A DNA stretch of 64,000 nt from Mycobacterium sp. GA-2829 (GTDB taxonomy: Bacteria > Actinomycetota > Actinomycetes > Mycobacteriales > Mycobacteriaceae), in NCBI RefSeq assembly GCF_001499965.1, contig NZ_LQIT01000008.1, positions 1 through 64,000 of the forward strand, in the 5' to 3' direction. Below the pieces are notes generated by a model. The model was not told the origin of the DNA. It was given only the letters and a program-made list of their open reading frames with translations, and did not search any database. Made by a program: the position numbers and the translations under genes. This document shows, in pieces, positions 30,301-37,029 of this stretch. Position 1 is the first letter of the stretch. Each line of letters begins with the position of its first letter.

Positions 30301-32286
30301 GCCGCGTTCGGCCATCAGCCGGGCGCCGTCCTCCAGCTCGAACACCCCGGCGACGCAGGCCGCGGCGTACTGGCCGACGCTGTGGCCCAGCACCACGTCG
30401 GGTTCGAAACCCCACGACTGCCACAGCCGGGCCAGCCCCATCTCGACCGCGAACAGGGCGGGCTGGGCGTAGCTGGTCTGCCGCAACGTCTCCTCAGCGT
30501 CACTCGCCCCCGTATCGAAAACGACGTCCAGCAACGGCTTTTCGAGCGCATCGGCCACCGCGGCCGCGCATCGGTCGAGGGTCTCGGCGAACACCGGCTC
30601 GGTGTCGTACAGCTGCCGCGCCATCCCGGGGTACTGGCTGCCCTGACCGGTGAACAGCCACGCGGTCTTGGGGGTGTCGTGCGATTCGCCGCGCACCAGG
30701 CCGGGGGCCGGCCGGTCGTCGGCGAGCGCACCGAGCAGTTCGACGGCCGCGTCGCGGGAGTCGACCACCAGGGCGGCCCGCTGCTCGAGGTGCGCGCGGG
30801 CGGTGCCCGCGGTGTGGCACACGTCGGCCAGCGTGGCCTCCGGATGCTCGGCGAGGTAGTCGCGGTACTGCCCGGCCAGCGCCACCAGTGCGGCGGGGGT
30901 GCGGGCGGACAGGGGGAGCAGGCCGAACCGCTCGTCGGCCGGTGCCGGTTCGCTGGCAGGGGTGGGCTCGGGCGCCTCTTCGAGGATGACGTGGGCATTG
31001 GTGCCCGCGAAGCCGAACGAGCTGACGCCGGCGATGCGGGGCTGACCGTTGCGCTGCCACGGGGTGGTCTCGGTGACCACCTCCACCGGCAGCCGGTCCC
31101 ACGGGATGTGCGGCGACGGGTTCTCGAAGTGCAGGTGTTTGGGCAGCTGCTCGTTCTCCAGCGCCAGCACGACCTTGAGGACACCCGCGATGCCGGCGGC
31201 GGCTTCGAGGTGCCCGATGTTGGTCTTTGCCGAACCGATCAGCAGGGGTTTGCCGGGGTCGCGGCCCGCGCCGAGCGCCTCGCCGGCGGCCTGCGCTTCG
31301 ATCGGGTCGCCGAGGGAGGTGCCGGTGCCGTGGGCCTCCAGGTAACCGATGTCGCTGGGCTTCAGGCCGGCGCGTTGCAGCGCATCGGTGATGACGCGTT
31401 GCTGGGCAACACCATTGGGCACGGTCAGCCCGCCTGACGCGCCGTCCTGGTTGATTGCGCTGCCGCGGATGACGGCCCGGATCCGGTCGCCGTCACGCAG
31501 GGCGTCCTCGAGGCGTTTGATGACGATGACGCCGCAGCCCTCACCGCGCACGTAACCGTCGGCGGCGGCGTCGAAGGTCTTGCACTTGCCGTCCGGCGCG
31601 AGCATGTGCGCACTGGAGAACGTGATCATGGTCGCCGGGGTCAACAGCACGTTGGCGCCGCCCGCCAGCGCGAGGTCGCACTCCCCGAGCCGCAGCGCCT
31701 GGCAGGCCTGGTGGATGGCCACCAGCGAGGAACTGCACGCGGTGTCCACGGCGACGGCGGGCCCCTGCAGGCCCAGCCGGTAGCTGATGCGCCCGGCCGC
31801 GGCGGCGTTCGACGTCCCGATCGCCATGTAGGCCTCGATCTCGGGGTACGTCAGCTCATCGGATGCCATTCCGAGGTAATCGTGGGTGGCCAGGCCGACG
31901 AACACGCCAGTGTTGCTGTTGGCCAACGACGTCGGTGCCGTGCCGGAGTGTTCGACGGCGCGCCAGGCGGTTTCGAGCAGCAGCCGGTGCTGGGGGTCCA
32001 TCAGACGGACCTCACGGGCCGACAGACCGAAGAACGGGGCGTCGAAGCCGGTCACGTCGTCGACGAAGCCGGCGCGGCGGGTGACGACCTTGCCGGGGGC
32101 GCCGGGTTCGGGGTCGAAGAACTCGTCGGCGTTCCAACGATCCTGGGGGACCTCGGATATCGCATCGCGGCCATCCCGTAGTACGTCCCAGAACTCGTCG
32201 GCGTCCCGGGCTCCTGGGAACCGCGCCGCGTAACCGACGATCGCGAATCGACCTGCTGTTTCGTTGGTTTTTACGGCAGCATCCAT
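21304..32286 (-). CDS. pks: Bimodular type I polyketide synthase (polyphleate-type)
   Basis: 3660 aa, two modules. Module 1: KS (12-437, Cys184 in DTACSS), AT (543-840, Ser636, HAFH 734-737), KR (about 975-1405, GGLGSIG, Tyr1332), ACP (Ser1496 in GMDSL). Module 2: KS (1560-1985, Cys1730), AT (2094-2390, Ser2187, HAFH 2285-2288), DH (2450-2740, His2485 in HxxxGxxxxP, Asp2652), ER (2960-3275, HAASGGVGLAA), KR (3283-3520, LDD motif, Tyr3431), ACP (Ser3589). HAFH in both ATs predicts malonyl-CoA, so an unbranched chain. There is no loading domain and no thioesterase. The first module has no DH. Domain order, length and the papA3-mmpL10-fadD23 neighbours match the TPP synthase of non-tuberculous mycobacteria (M. 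smegmatis MSMEG_0408). A GGAGG lies 10 bases before the ATG. Confidence 0.93.
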   Translation of the reverse strand: MDAAVKTNETAGRFAIVGYAARFPGARDADEFWDVLRDGRDAISEVPQDRWNADEFFDPEPGAPGKVVTRRAGFVDDVTGFDAPFFGLSAREVRLMDPQHRLLLETAWRAVEHSGTAPTSLANSNTGVFVGLATHDYLGMASDELTYPEIEAYMAIGTSNAAAAGRISYRLGLQGPAVAVDTACSSSLVAIHQACQALRLGECDLALAGGANVLLTPATMITFSSAHMLAPDGKCKTFDAAADGYVRGEGCGVIVIKRLEDALRDGDRIRAVIRGSAINQDGASGGLTVPNGVAQQRVITDALQRAGLKPSDIGYLEAHGTGTSLGDPIEAQAAGEALGAGRDPGKPLLIGSAKTNIGHLEAAAGIAGVLKVVLALENEQLPKHLHFENPSPHIPWDRLPVEVVTETTPWQRNGQPRIAGVSSFGFAGTNAHVILEEAPEPTPASEPAPADERFGLLPLSARTPAALVALAGQYRDYLAEHPEATLADVCHTAGTARAHLEQRAALVVDSRDAAVELLGALADDRPAPGLVRGESHDTPKTAWLFTGQGSQYPGMARQLYDTEPVFAETLDRCAAAVADALEKPLLDVVFDTGASDAEETLRQTSYAQPALFAVEMGLARLWQSWGFEPDVVLGHSVGQYAAACVAGVFELEDGARLMAERGRLFGSLPAGGRMVAVFAAADRVESLTDEYPSLSVAAYNGANTVLSGPADELEKAVARLAADGARCDWLDTSHAFHSALLDPILDEFETFAQGFTYRAPQRILIDNRTGAALGRSVRLDGAYWRRHARQPVEFAKSVRTLAEMNCRVLLEIGPRPVLTAAALAAWPDPATAPRAIASLRRNTHDHRQLTEALADAYVLGHLPRFAALKRPHAQLLDLPTYPFEHREYSFRDNRTAGVEDRPQPTAAATEALRLLEDGRIAELAALLGDADGDQQSHDVLTRLAAQHNRQRTTQSIADDRYEFRWEALTGAPAGAGGEASWLLVGDDTETVRPLVDTLVARGHRHRFVGLPATDADEDTLVDILREAAEDDATLRILHIAAVDSTTTPSMRSLLRMQHRILGGTRRLFRAAATAELRSPVWVVTRGAQRVSDVDSVAPEHSALWGFGRAAALELPQVWGGLADLAAGSADEWSALLDRLTAPAAAVREDQLALRGHTTYVPRLVRRDGVTGGALELRSDATYLVTGGLGSIGMEIAGYLAANGAGHLVLTSRRTPDDTVRERIDALAAQHGCDIRVMTADVADAHDVARLLAGVAAELPPLAGIVHAAGEIGTTPLTALDVESQQAEVDRVFAGKVWGAWHLSEAAADLELDFFISTSSIASIWGGYGQTAYGAANAFLDGLAWRLRDQGIAGVSVNFGPWSAGMADAESRARLDERGVRTLGPADALAGLADVAANSTQGVIARIDWARFLPLYQQAGRRAFLSELDREVPSAATPAVVTPSGRTELVEQLTNAPVQQRKRLLTDYLRDAVADVTRVDAAEIREDAGFFDLGMDSLMAVELRRRLEQGVGKEIPVTLVMDHPRLSDAAEYLLGDVLGLEQQAPARPAPRQAATTRADDPIAIIAVSCRFPGAPNPEAFWELLSGGVDAIREVPEDRFDIDEFYDPDPDAAGKTYTRFGGFLDGIDGFDPEFFGISPREAVWIEPQQRLMLETVWEGLERAGYAPADLRGSRTGTFVGVAANEYAHLLSSESIDKIEPHFITGNALNAISGRVAFALGFEGPAVAVDTACSSALVAVHQAVQALHAGDCDLAVAGGVNVLLSPVTVVAASRARMLSPVGRCKTFDASADGYVRSEGCGILVLKRLSDAVRDGDRVAAVIPSSAVNQDGASSGLTVPNGGAQQRLIRSALDRAGLTGADVDYLEAHGTGTPLGDPIEVQAAAAAYGDSRTADRPLLMGSVKTNIGHTESASGAAGLIKVVLSLQNETLPQSLHFDTPSPHIPWDSLPVRVVDKAVPWQTNGRPRRAGVSSFGFTGTNAHVLVEEAPPLPELDPDIEDDQPDTDATPVNVLALSARSPEALVDLAQRYRSWLEETPDADLTDVCLTAGTGRSHFEHRAAMVVDSIESARQALTDLADNRTRPGVVRGEQTHRPTTAWLFTGQGSQYPGMARELFEAETVFADTVTRCADAVKDILPQPLLEVLFATDRETGERLRHTSYAQPALFAVEMGLARLWQSWGIEPDVVLGHSVGQYAAACVAGVFSLEDGARLMAERGRMFGGLPDGGRMVAVFTDAKHVEEIASEFPRVSVATYNGPNTVLSGPGKDLEQIVPKFAEEGIRCTWLETSHAFHSELLDPVLDEFESYLGQFEFATPTLPLVCNRTGSVITAQTPLDATYWRRHSRQPVQFAESVRAVAALGASVLMEIGPQPVLTGAAVQVWPEHLAAPRAVASLRKGVADRRQMADALAAAYVGGHRPNFAAVQNRPHRKLELPTYPFQRRRFWPKTSSISVDGPTVSGILGSAKDLASGDTVYTSRLSVKSQPWLSDHVIYGTVVVPGATYAAMALAAVGSPARVKDVFFYEPIILPEKASREVQLTLHPGDGDGVWTFQVHSRPYGERGADWSLNADGTVVSGLEEIADQDSGPVDEAIERLNRMRPQDLFETFADMELAWGPTWSGSLKSLWLGEGEAIGDILVGEELADQLGSEPMHPVLMDLCTGVAFPAFPALLAAEQGVSDLFLPLRYGQVSLREKMPRRFYCRARWHTSELMSETQVFDLDFVSRDGRPLGGIREFTVKRAPREALLRGLGGDATRLLYTLGWAEVPAPEPGDSTGSGTWLVAGFDELASAVPGCIPFDPAVDTQPLGEVLSDAHERGMAFSGVVWRAAQPGADESAADVAARTEAEIANLLSAVHTVQGGLKLPGGLWIVTERAVATESGEPVDPVQAALWGLGRTTINEEPALRCRLIDCDGSPEAVRALADLLVTPVDEPELAVRQGKLLASRLLPWARSGHFTVPRSTDYVLAPTERGAIDNLRLTEADVPPPAENYVQVRVEAAGLNFRDVLNVLGLYPGDPGPIGGDFAGVVTQLGDGVTGLEVGQRVYGSMQGAFASRFNVPAQFLAPIPDGVSAVEAATIPAAALTVRLSFDWAQLRPGDKVLIHAASGGVGLAAVQMAQRCGATVFATASTFKRATLRKLGVEYVYDSRTTDFADQILADTDGAGVDVVLNSLTSEGFIEATLRATAQGGRFAEIAKRDIWSTEKMAEARPDISYEIVALDTVMFTEPDRIRDLLTEVSEGLARDEWTPLPAEIYPLTEARTAFRRMQQARHIGKIVLQIPQPLQPRPDRSYLITGGLGAIGLHTAAYLAQLGAGDIVLTSRREPDADVRRVIDDIAERYKCRIHTFAADVGDEAAVAALLDRIRAELPPLAGVAHLAGVLDDALLSQQSPDRFRATLAAKAYGACHLDRLTRDDGLDFFVVSSSVSSLFGSPGQANYATANALLDGLVAQRRAHGLPATGVNFGPWAQGGMASSEAATANISAQGLVPLEPSAALSALAEVIANGTGQATVIKANWARAAKVLGSSRPPILDLVLPSAAGEVTGDSELLRQLQEIPVPQRAGFVTEFLQREVQTFLRLAQPPAATSRFLDLGTDSLMAIELRNRLHSQFGGAFTINATAVFDYPTIGGLAEYLVGQLPDAETPEATPEPIAQEPSEPEGAGPAALP

Positions 32287-32354
32287 GCCCGTAGTTCCTC
32301 CCTTGCACCGGCTGTCAGAAAGTGGCCTTCAGGCACTTCTTGCGCCCGTGAAGA

Positions 32355-32393
32355 TGTGTTCCGGGGCACACTATGGCATGTTCGCGTATGCCA
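32355..32393. promoter_or_regulatory. Two palindromes in the divergent pks/papA3 promoter
   Basis: TGTGTTCCGGGGCACA (32355-32370) has CRP-like spacing and 8 of 10 defined CRP bases. TGGCAT-N8-ATGCCA (32374-32393) is a perfect 6-bp inverted repeat three bases further on. Both lie in the 226-bp divergent region between pks and papA3, so a regulator could control both transcripts from here. Binding is unproven. Confidence 0.4.
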
Positions 32394-32512
32394 CGCGCGG
32401 TTCGGTCTCCTGGCGTCGGCGGTGTCGAACCCATGCGGGTCCGGCGGGAGTATGTTGATCCGGCAACGGCTCGTGCCGGTCGCGGATCGGCAAAGCGGAG
32501 AGGTTAGACGAG

Positions 32513-33934
32513 TTGCAAATCGGCAAGATCACTGTTGGGCCCCTTGATGAATGGTCGTTGAAGCCGGGTTCGGTAACCTCTTGGCATCCCACTGCGGCTG
32601 CGGTGGAAATTGCTCGGAAAGCGCCGCTCAGTTCGGTCCCGATCAGTTACATGCAGGGCCAGCATCTGCGTAACTACTCCGAGCGCACGGCCGCGGGGTT
32701 GAATTTCTCGCGACAGATCATCGCGAGTTGTGAAGTCGCCGGGAAATGCGACATCTCGGCCATGGATCACGCGGTGAACGCATATCTGCGGCGCCACGAC
32801 ACCTTTCGCAGCTGGTTCGAGCAGACCGCCGACGGTGAGTTCGTGCGGCACGCGATCGAGGACCCCGCCGACATCGAATTCGTCCCCGTCGACCACGGTC
32901 TCATGTCGATCGACGAGATCCAGGCGCACGTGGTCGCCATCCCGAGTCCGCTGGAATGGGCGTGCTTCACGTTCGGCGTCATTCAGAATGACGACTATTT
33001 CACGTTTTTCGCGGCCATGGACCACGTGCACGGTGACGCGACGCTGATCGGCACGACGATGCTCGAAGCAAACGGGATGTACTCGGCCCTGAGCGGCGGC
33101 GGCGAGGCGCTCGTCCTGCCCGACGCCGGCAGTTTCGACGAGTTCTGTGTTCGCGAACGTGAGCGCACGGCGGAGTTGACCGTGGCTTCGCCGGAAGTTC
33201 GCGCCTGGATCGACTTTGCCGAGAACAACCAGTCGGGCTTCCCGGAATTCCCGCTGCCGCTGGGCGATCCCGCGCAGGCGGTGCGCAGCGACATGACTTC
33301 GCAACTGCTCATGGATCCCGGGCAGACCGAGCGATTCGATGCGGCGTGTTCCGGTGCGGGGGCGCGATTCGTCGGCGGCTTGTTCGCATGTCTGGCGCAG
33401 GTCGAACACGAATTGACCGGCGCGCTGACGTATTACGGTCTCACCCCTCGGGATTCCCGCGCGGCGACGGACAATTTCATGACCCAGGGGTGGTTCACCG
33501 GGCTGATTCCGATCACCGTTCCGATCGGGGCGGCCTCGTTCAATGACGCGGCGTGGGCGGCGCAGGCGTCTTTCGACTCGAGTTTGAATATGGCAAGAGT
33601 TCCGTATTACCGGGCGATGGAATTGGCGCCGGAATTGAATTGGCCGAAACCGAATTTCCCGGTGTCGAACTTCTTTCACGGCGGTGCGGCGCCGCTCAAT
33701 GCCGTACTCGCCGCCGCCGACATGGGGCTGGCCAACAACATCGGGATCTACCCGGACGGCCGATTCTCCTATCAGTTGACCATTTACATCTTCCGGTACG
33801 GCGAGGGCACCGCGATGGCGATCATGCATCCCGACAACTCGGTGGCCAGGAAATCGGTTGCGAGGTACATGAATACGATGAAATCTGTCGCCGAACAGGT
33901 TGCCGACAGCGGTAACTGGGGTCGCGTCGCATAG
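32513..33934 (+). CDS. papA3: PapA3-like acyltransferase of the trehalose polyphleate locus
   Basis: About 473 aa, polyketide-associated (Pap) acyltransferase of the condensation-domain superfamily. In the TPP pathway the homologue acylates trehalose. The HHxxxDG catalytic motif is altered to DHVHGDA: the catalytic second His (H171) and the Asp (D175) are kept, the first His is Asp and the final Gly is Ala. The start is TTG at 32513 with GGAGAGG 9 bases upstream, and the N-terminus MQIGKITVGPLDEW fits Pap proteins. Divergent from pks and 78 bases before mmpL10 on the same strand. Intracellular, probably membrane-associated with MmpL10. Confidence 0.88.
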   Translation: MQIGKITVGPLDEWSLKPGSVTSWHPTAAAVEIARKAPLSSVPISYMQGQHLRNYSERTAAGLNFSRQIIASCEVAGKCDISAMDHAVNAYLRRHDTFRSWFEQTADGEFVRHAIEDPADIEFVPVDHGLMSIDEIQAHVVAIPSPLEWACFTFGVIQNDDYFTFFAAMDHVHGDATLIGTTMLEANGMYSALSGGGEALVLPDAGSFDEFCVRERERTAELTVASPEVRAWIDFAENNQSGFPEFPLPLGDPAQAVRSDMTSQLLMDPGQTERFDAACSGAGARFVGGLFACLAQVEHELTGALTYYGLTPRDSRAATDNFMTQGWFTGLIPITVPIGAASFNDAAWAAQASFDSSLNMARVPYYRAMELAPELNWPKPNFPVSNFFHGGAAPLNAVLAAADMGLANNIGIYPDGRFSYQLTIYIFRYGEGTAMAIMHPDNSVARKSVARYMNTMKSVAEQVADSGNWGRVA

Positions 33935-34012
33935 CGTGGAGCAACATCGCGGCTACGGCCGAACCTGCAGTGTCAACCGGTCGCGCAACGTCCGCTCGGA
34001 GGTGGGGGCGTC

Positions 34013-37000
34013 ATGCGGCGGTTAGCCGACTTCGTGGTGCGCTGGCCGTGGGTGGTGATCGGTGTCTGGGCCGCCCTGGCCATCGCGCTGCCGCTGTCGG
34101 TGCCCTCCCTGGGCGAGATGGCCCAGCGGCATCCGCTGGCGGTGCTGCCCGCCGACGCGCCGTCGACGGTCACGGCCGAGAAGATGGCCGAGGCATTCGG
34201 GGAATCCGGCAACGACGATCTGCTGTTGGTCGCGCTGATCAACGAGAACGGGCTGACCCCCGACGACGAGGCCGTTTACCGCAAGCTCGTCGACGCGCTG
34301 CGCGACGACCCCGCCGATGTGGTGTCGGTGCAGGACTTCGTCGCCACCCCGCAGCTGCGCCCGTTCCTCACCAGTGAGGACAAGACGACCTGGGTGCTGC
34401 CGGTCAGCCTTGAAGGTGAGCTGGGCACCCCGCGGGCCTACGAATCGTTCACCCGGGTCTCCGACATCGTCGACCGCACCATCCCCGACGGGAAGGCCGG
34501 CGGGCTGACCGCGTACGTGACCGGCCCGGCCGCCACCGTCGCCGACCTCACCGTCGCCGGGGAGAAGGACCGCCTGCCGATCGAGATCGCGATAGCGGTC
34601 CTGGTCCTCGGCGTCCTGTTGGTGGTGTACCGCAACCTGGTGACGATGCTGCTGCCGCTGGTGACCATCGGCTCGTCGCTGCTGATCGCGCAGGCCGCCG
34701 TGGCCGGTTACTCCGAACTCACCGGGGCCGGGGTGTCCAACCAGTCGATCGTGTTCCTCAGCGCCATCATGGCCGGGGCGGGGACCGACTACGCGGTCTT
34801 CCTGATCAGCCGCTATCACGACTACCTGCGGGCCGGTGACGGTTACGACCACGCGGTCAAGGCCGCGATGATCTCGATCGGGAAGGTGATCACCGCATCC
34901 GCGGCGACGGTGGGCGTGACGTTCCTGCTGTTGAGTTTCGCCAAGATGGGCGTGTTCAAGACCGTCGGCGTGTCGTCGGCGATCGGGATCGGCGTGGCCT
35001 TCCTCGCCGGCGTGACGCTGCTGCCGGCGATCCTCGTGCTCGCCGGGCCCCGCGGCTGGGTCAAACCGCGACGGGAACTGACCGCCCGGTTCTGGCGGCG
35101 GTCGGGCATCCGGATCGTGCGGCGCCCGGTACCGCACCTGGTGGCCAGCCTGCTGGTGTTGGCGTTGCTGGCCGGGATCGGCCTGTTCGCCCGCTACAAC
35201 TACGACGACCGCAAGGTGGTGTCGGAAGAGGCGTCGAGTTCGATCGGGTACACCGCGCTGGAGCGGCATTTCCCGATCGCTCAGTCCATCCCCGAGTACA
35301 TCTTCATCCAGTCCCCGCACGACCTGCGCAACCCGCGCGCCCTCGCCGATCTCGAGCAGCTGGCGTCCCGCGTCGCGCAGCTGCCCGGCGTCGGCCTGGT
35401 CAGCGGGATCACCCGCCCGCTCGGCGAGGTGCCGCCGGAGTTCCGGGCCACGTTCCAGGCCGGCATCGTCGGCGACCGCCTGCAGGACGGCTCCAACCAG
35501 ATCGGCCAGCGCAGCAGCGACCTCAACCGCCTGACCGACGGGGCCGACACGCTGGCCGACAGCCTGGCCGACGTCCGCAGCCAGATCAACACGATCGCGC
35601 CCAGCATCCAGGACCTGGTGACCACGTTCTCGTCGGTGCGCACCGAGTACGGCGGGGACAAACTCGTCCGCGATGTCGAGGTCGCGGCGAAGCTGGTCGC
35701 CAGCGTGAACGCGCTCGGCAACTCCATGGGCGTGAACTTCCGCACGGTCAGGGACATGTTCGCCTGGATCGGTCCGGTGCTGGCGGCGCTGCAGGGCAAC
35801 GCGATCTGCGACTCGAATCCGTCCTGCCGGGACACCCGCATGCAGTTCGAACGGCTCGTCAAGGCGCGTCAGGAGGGCAGCCTCGACGAGATCAACGGGC
35901 TGGCCCAGGAACTGCAGGGCGTCGACGACCGGCAGACCCTCAACACCGCGGTCAAGAAGCTCAACACCGCGATGGCAGGCGTCGCCAAGGCGGTCAACGC
36001 GATGGGCCTGGACAAACCGGGCGGACCGCAGAAGGGGCTGGCCGACCTGCAGCAGGGCGCCAACCGCCTGGCCGGTGGCAGCCGCGAAGTGGCGGGCGGT
36101 GTCGACGAACTGGTCAAACAGGTCAAGGTGATCGCCGCCGGCCTCGACGAGGCGTCGGCGTTCCTGCTGACGATGCGCAACAGCGCCGCCGACCCGTCCC
36201 AGGCCGGGTTCAGCATTCCCCCGCAGGTGCTGGCCCTCCCCGATTTCCAGAAGGCCGCCGCGGCCTACATCTCGCCGGACGGCCGGTCGGTGCGCTATCT
36301 CGTGCAGACCGAGCTCAACCCGTTCAGCGCCGAGGCGATGGATCAGGTCAACCGGATCCAGGACGTCGCACGCGACGCCCAGCCGAACACCATGCTGGCC
36401 GATGCGACGATCTCGATGGGCGGCTTCCCGGTCTCGCTGCGCGACACCCGCGACTACTACCAGCAGGACATCCGGTTCATCATCGCCGCGACCCTGATCG
36501 TGGTGTTGCTGACGTTGATGCTGCTGCTGCGGGCGGTGATCGCACCGCTGTACCTCGTCGGTTCGGTGGTGGTCTCCTACTTCGCCGCGATCGGGATCGG
36601 GGTGCTGACGTTCCAGTTCCTCCTCGGTGAGGAATTGCATTGGAGCGTGCCACCTTTGGCGTTCGTGGTACTGATCGCGGTGGGCGCCGACTACAACATG
36701 CTGTTCGTCTCGCGGCTACGCGACGAATCCCCGAGCAGCGTGCGGCACGGCGTCATCCGCACCTTGAGTACGACCGGCGGCGTGATCACCGCGGCGGGTC
36801 TGATCTTCGCCGCGTCGATGGCGGGTCTGTTGTTCTCCAGTATCGGTCTCGTGGTCCAGGGCGGTTTCGTCATCGGCGTCGGAATCTTGTTGGACACGTT
36901 CGTGGTTCGCACCATCACCGTGCCCGCAATCGCCGCGCTGGTCGGCCGGGCCAACTGGTGGCCGACGCGCCCGGGTCCGGCGCGGCCCGCGGTGCGCGAG

Positions 37001-37018
37001 CCGGTCGAGGTCGGCTGA
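34013..37018 (+). CDS. mmpL10: MmpL10-like RND lipid transporter
   Basis: About 1001 aa. Layout is typical of MmpL: TM1 (14-30), periplasmic porter domain to about residue 188, TM2-6 (about 190-350), TM7, a long second periplasmic domain (about 400-815, helical heptad-like region 500-720) and TM8-12. The proton-relay Asp-Tyr pairs are present in TM4 (D259-Y260) and TM10 (D893-Y894). In the TPP pathway it moves the diacyltrehalose precursor across the inner membrane. The start ATG follows GGAGGTGGGGG, and the stop is 11 bases before fadD23. Confidence 0.92.
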   Translation: MRRLADFVVRWPWVVIGVWAALAIALPLSVPSLGEMAQRHPLAVLPADAPSTVTAEKMAEAFGESGNDDLLLVALINENGLTPDDEAVYRKLVDALRDDPADVVSVQDFVATPQLRPFLTSEDKTTWVLPVSLEGELGTPRAYESFTRVSDIVDRTIPDGKAGGLTAYVTGPAATVADLTVAGEKDRLPIEIAIAVLVLGVLLVVYRNLVTMLLPLVTIGSSLLIAQAAVAGYSELTGAGVSNQSIVFLSAIMAGAGTDYAVFLISRYHDYLRAGDGYDHAVKAAMISIGKVITASAATVGVTFLLLSFAKMGVFKTVGVSSAIGIGVAFLAGVTLLPAILVLAGPRGWVKPRRELTARFWRRSGIRIVRRPVPHLVASLLVLALLAGIGLFARYNYDDRKVVSEEASSSIGYTALERHFPIAQSIPEYIFIQSPHDLRNPRALADLEQLASRVAQLPGVGLVSGITRPLGEVPPEFRATFQAGIVGDRLQDGSNQIGQRSSDLNRLTDGADTLADSLADVRSQINTIAPSIQDLVTTFSSVRTEYGGDKLVRDVEVAAKLVASVNALGNSMGVNFRTVRDMFAWIGPVLAALQGNAICDSNPSCRDTRMQFERLVKARQEGSLDEINGLAQELQGVDDRQTLNTAVKKLNTAMAGVAKAVNAMGLDKPGGPQKGLADLQQGANRLAGGSREVAGGVDELVKQVKVIAAGLDEASAFLLTMRNSAADPSQAGFSIPPQVLALPDFQKAAAAYISPDGRSVRYLVQTELNPFSAEAMDQVNRIQDVARDAQPNTMLADATISMGGFPVSLRDTRDYYQQDIRFIIAATLIVVLLTLMLLLRAVIAPLYLVGSVVVSYFAAIGIGVLTFQFLLGEELHWSVPPLAFVVLIAVGADYNMLFVSRLRDESPSSVRHGVIRTLSTTGGVITAAGLIFAASMAGLLFSSIGLVVQGGFVIGVGILLDTFVVRTITVPAIAALVGRANWWPTRPGPARPAVREPVEVG

Positions 37019-37029
37019 GAGGAGTGGGG

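Noticed and set aside
34022..36640. Large minus-strand frame opposite mmpL10
   Set aside because: Asp/Arg/Gln/His-rich shadow without any recognisable domain; mmpL10 has conserved transmembrane and Asp-Tyr motifs.
36640..37029. Upstream extension of the FAAL gene into mmpL10
   Set aside because: The extension is a shadow of mmpL10; a good ribosome site precedes the ATG at 37030.
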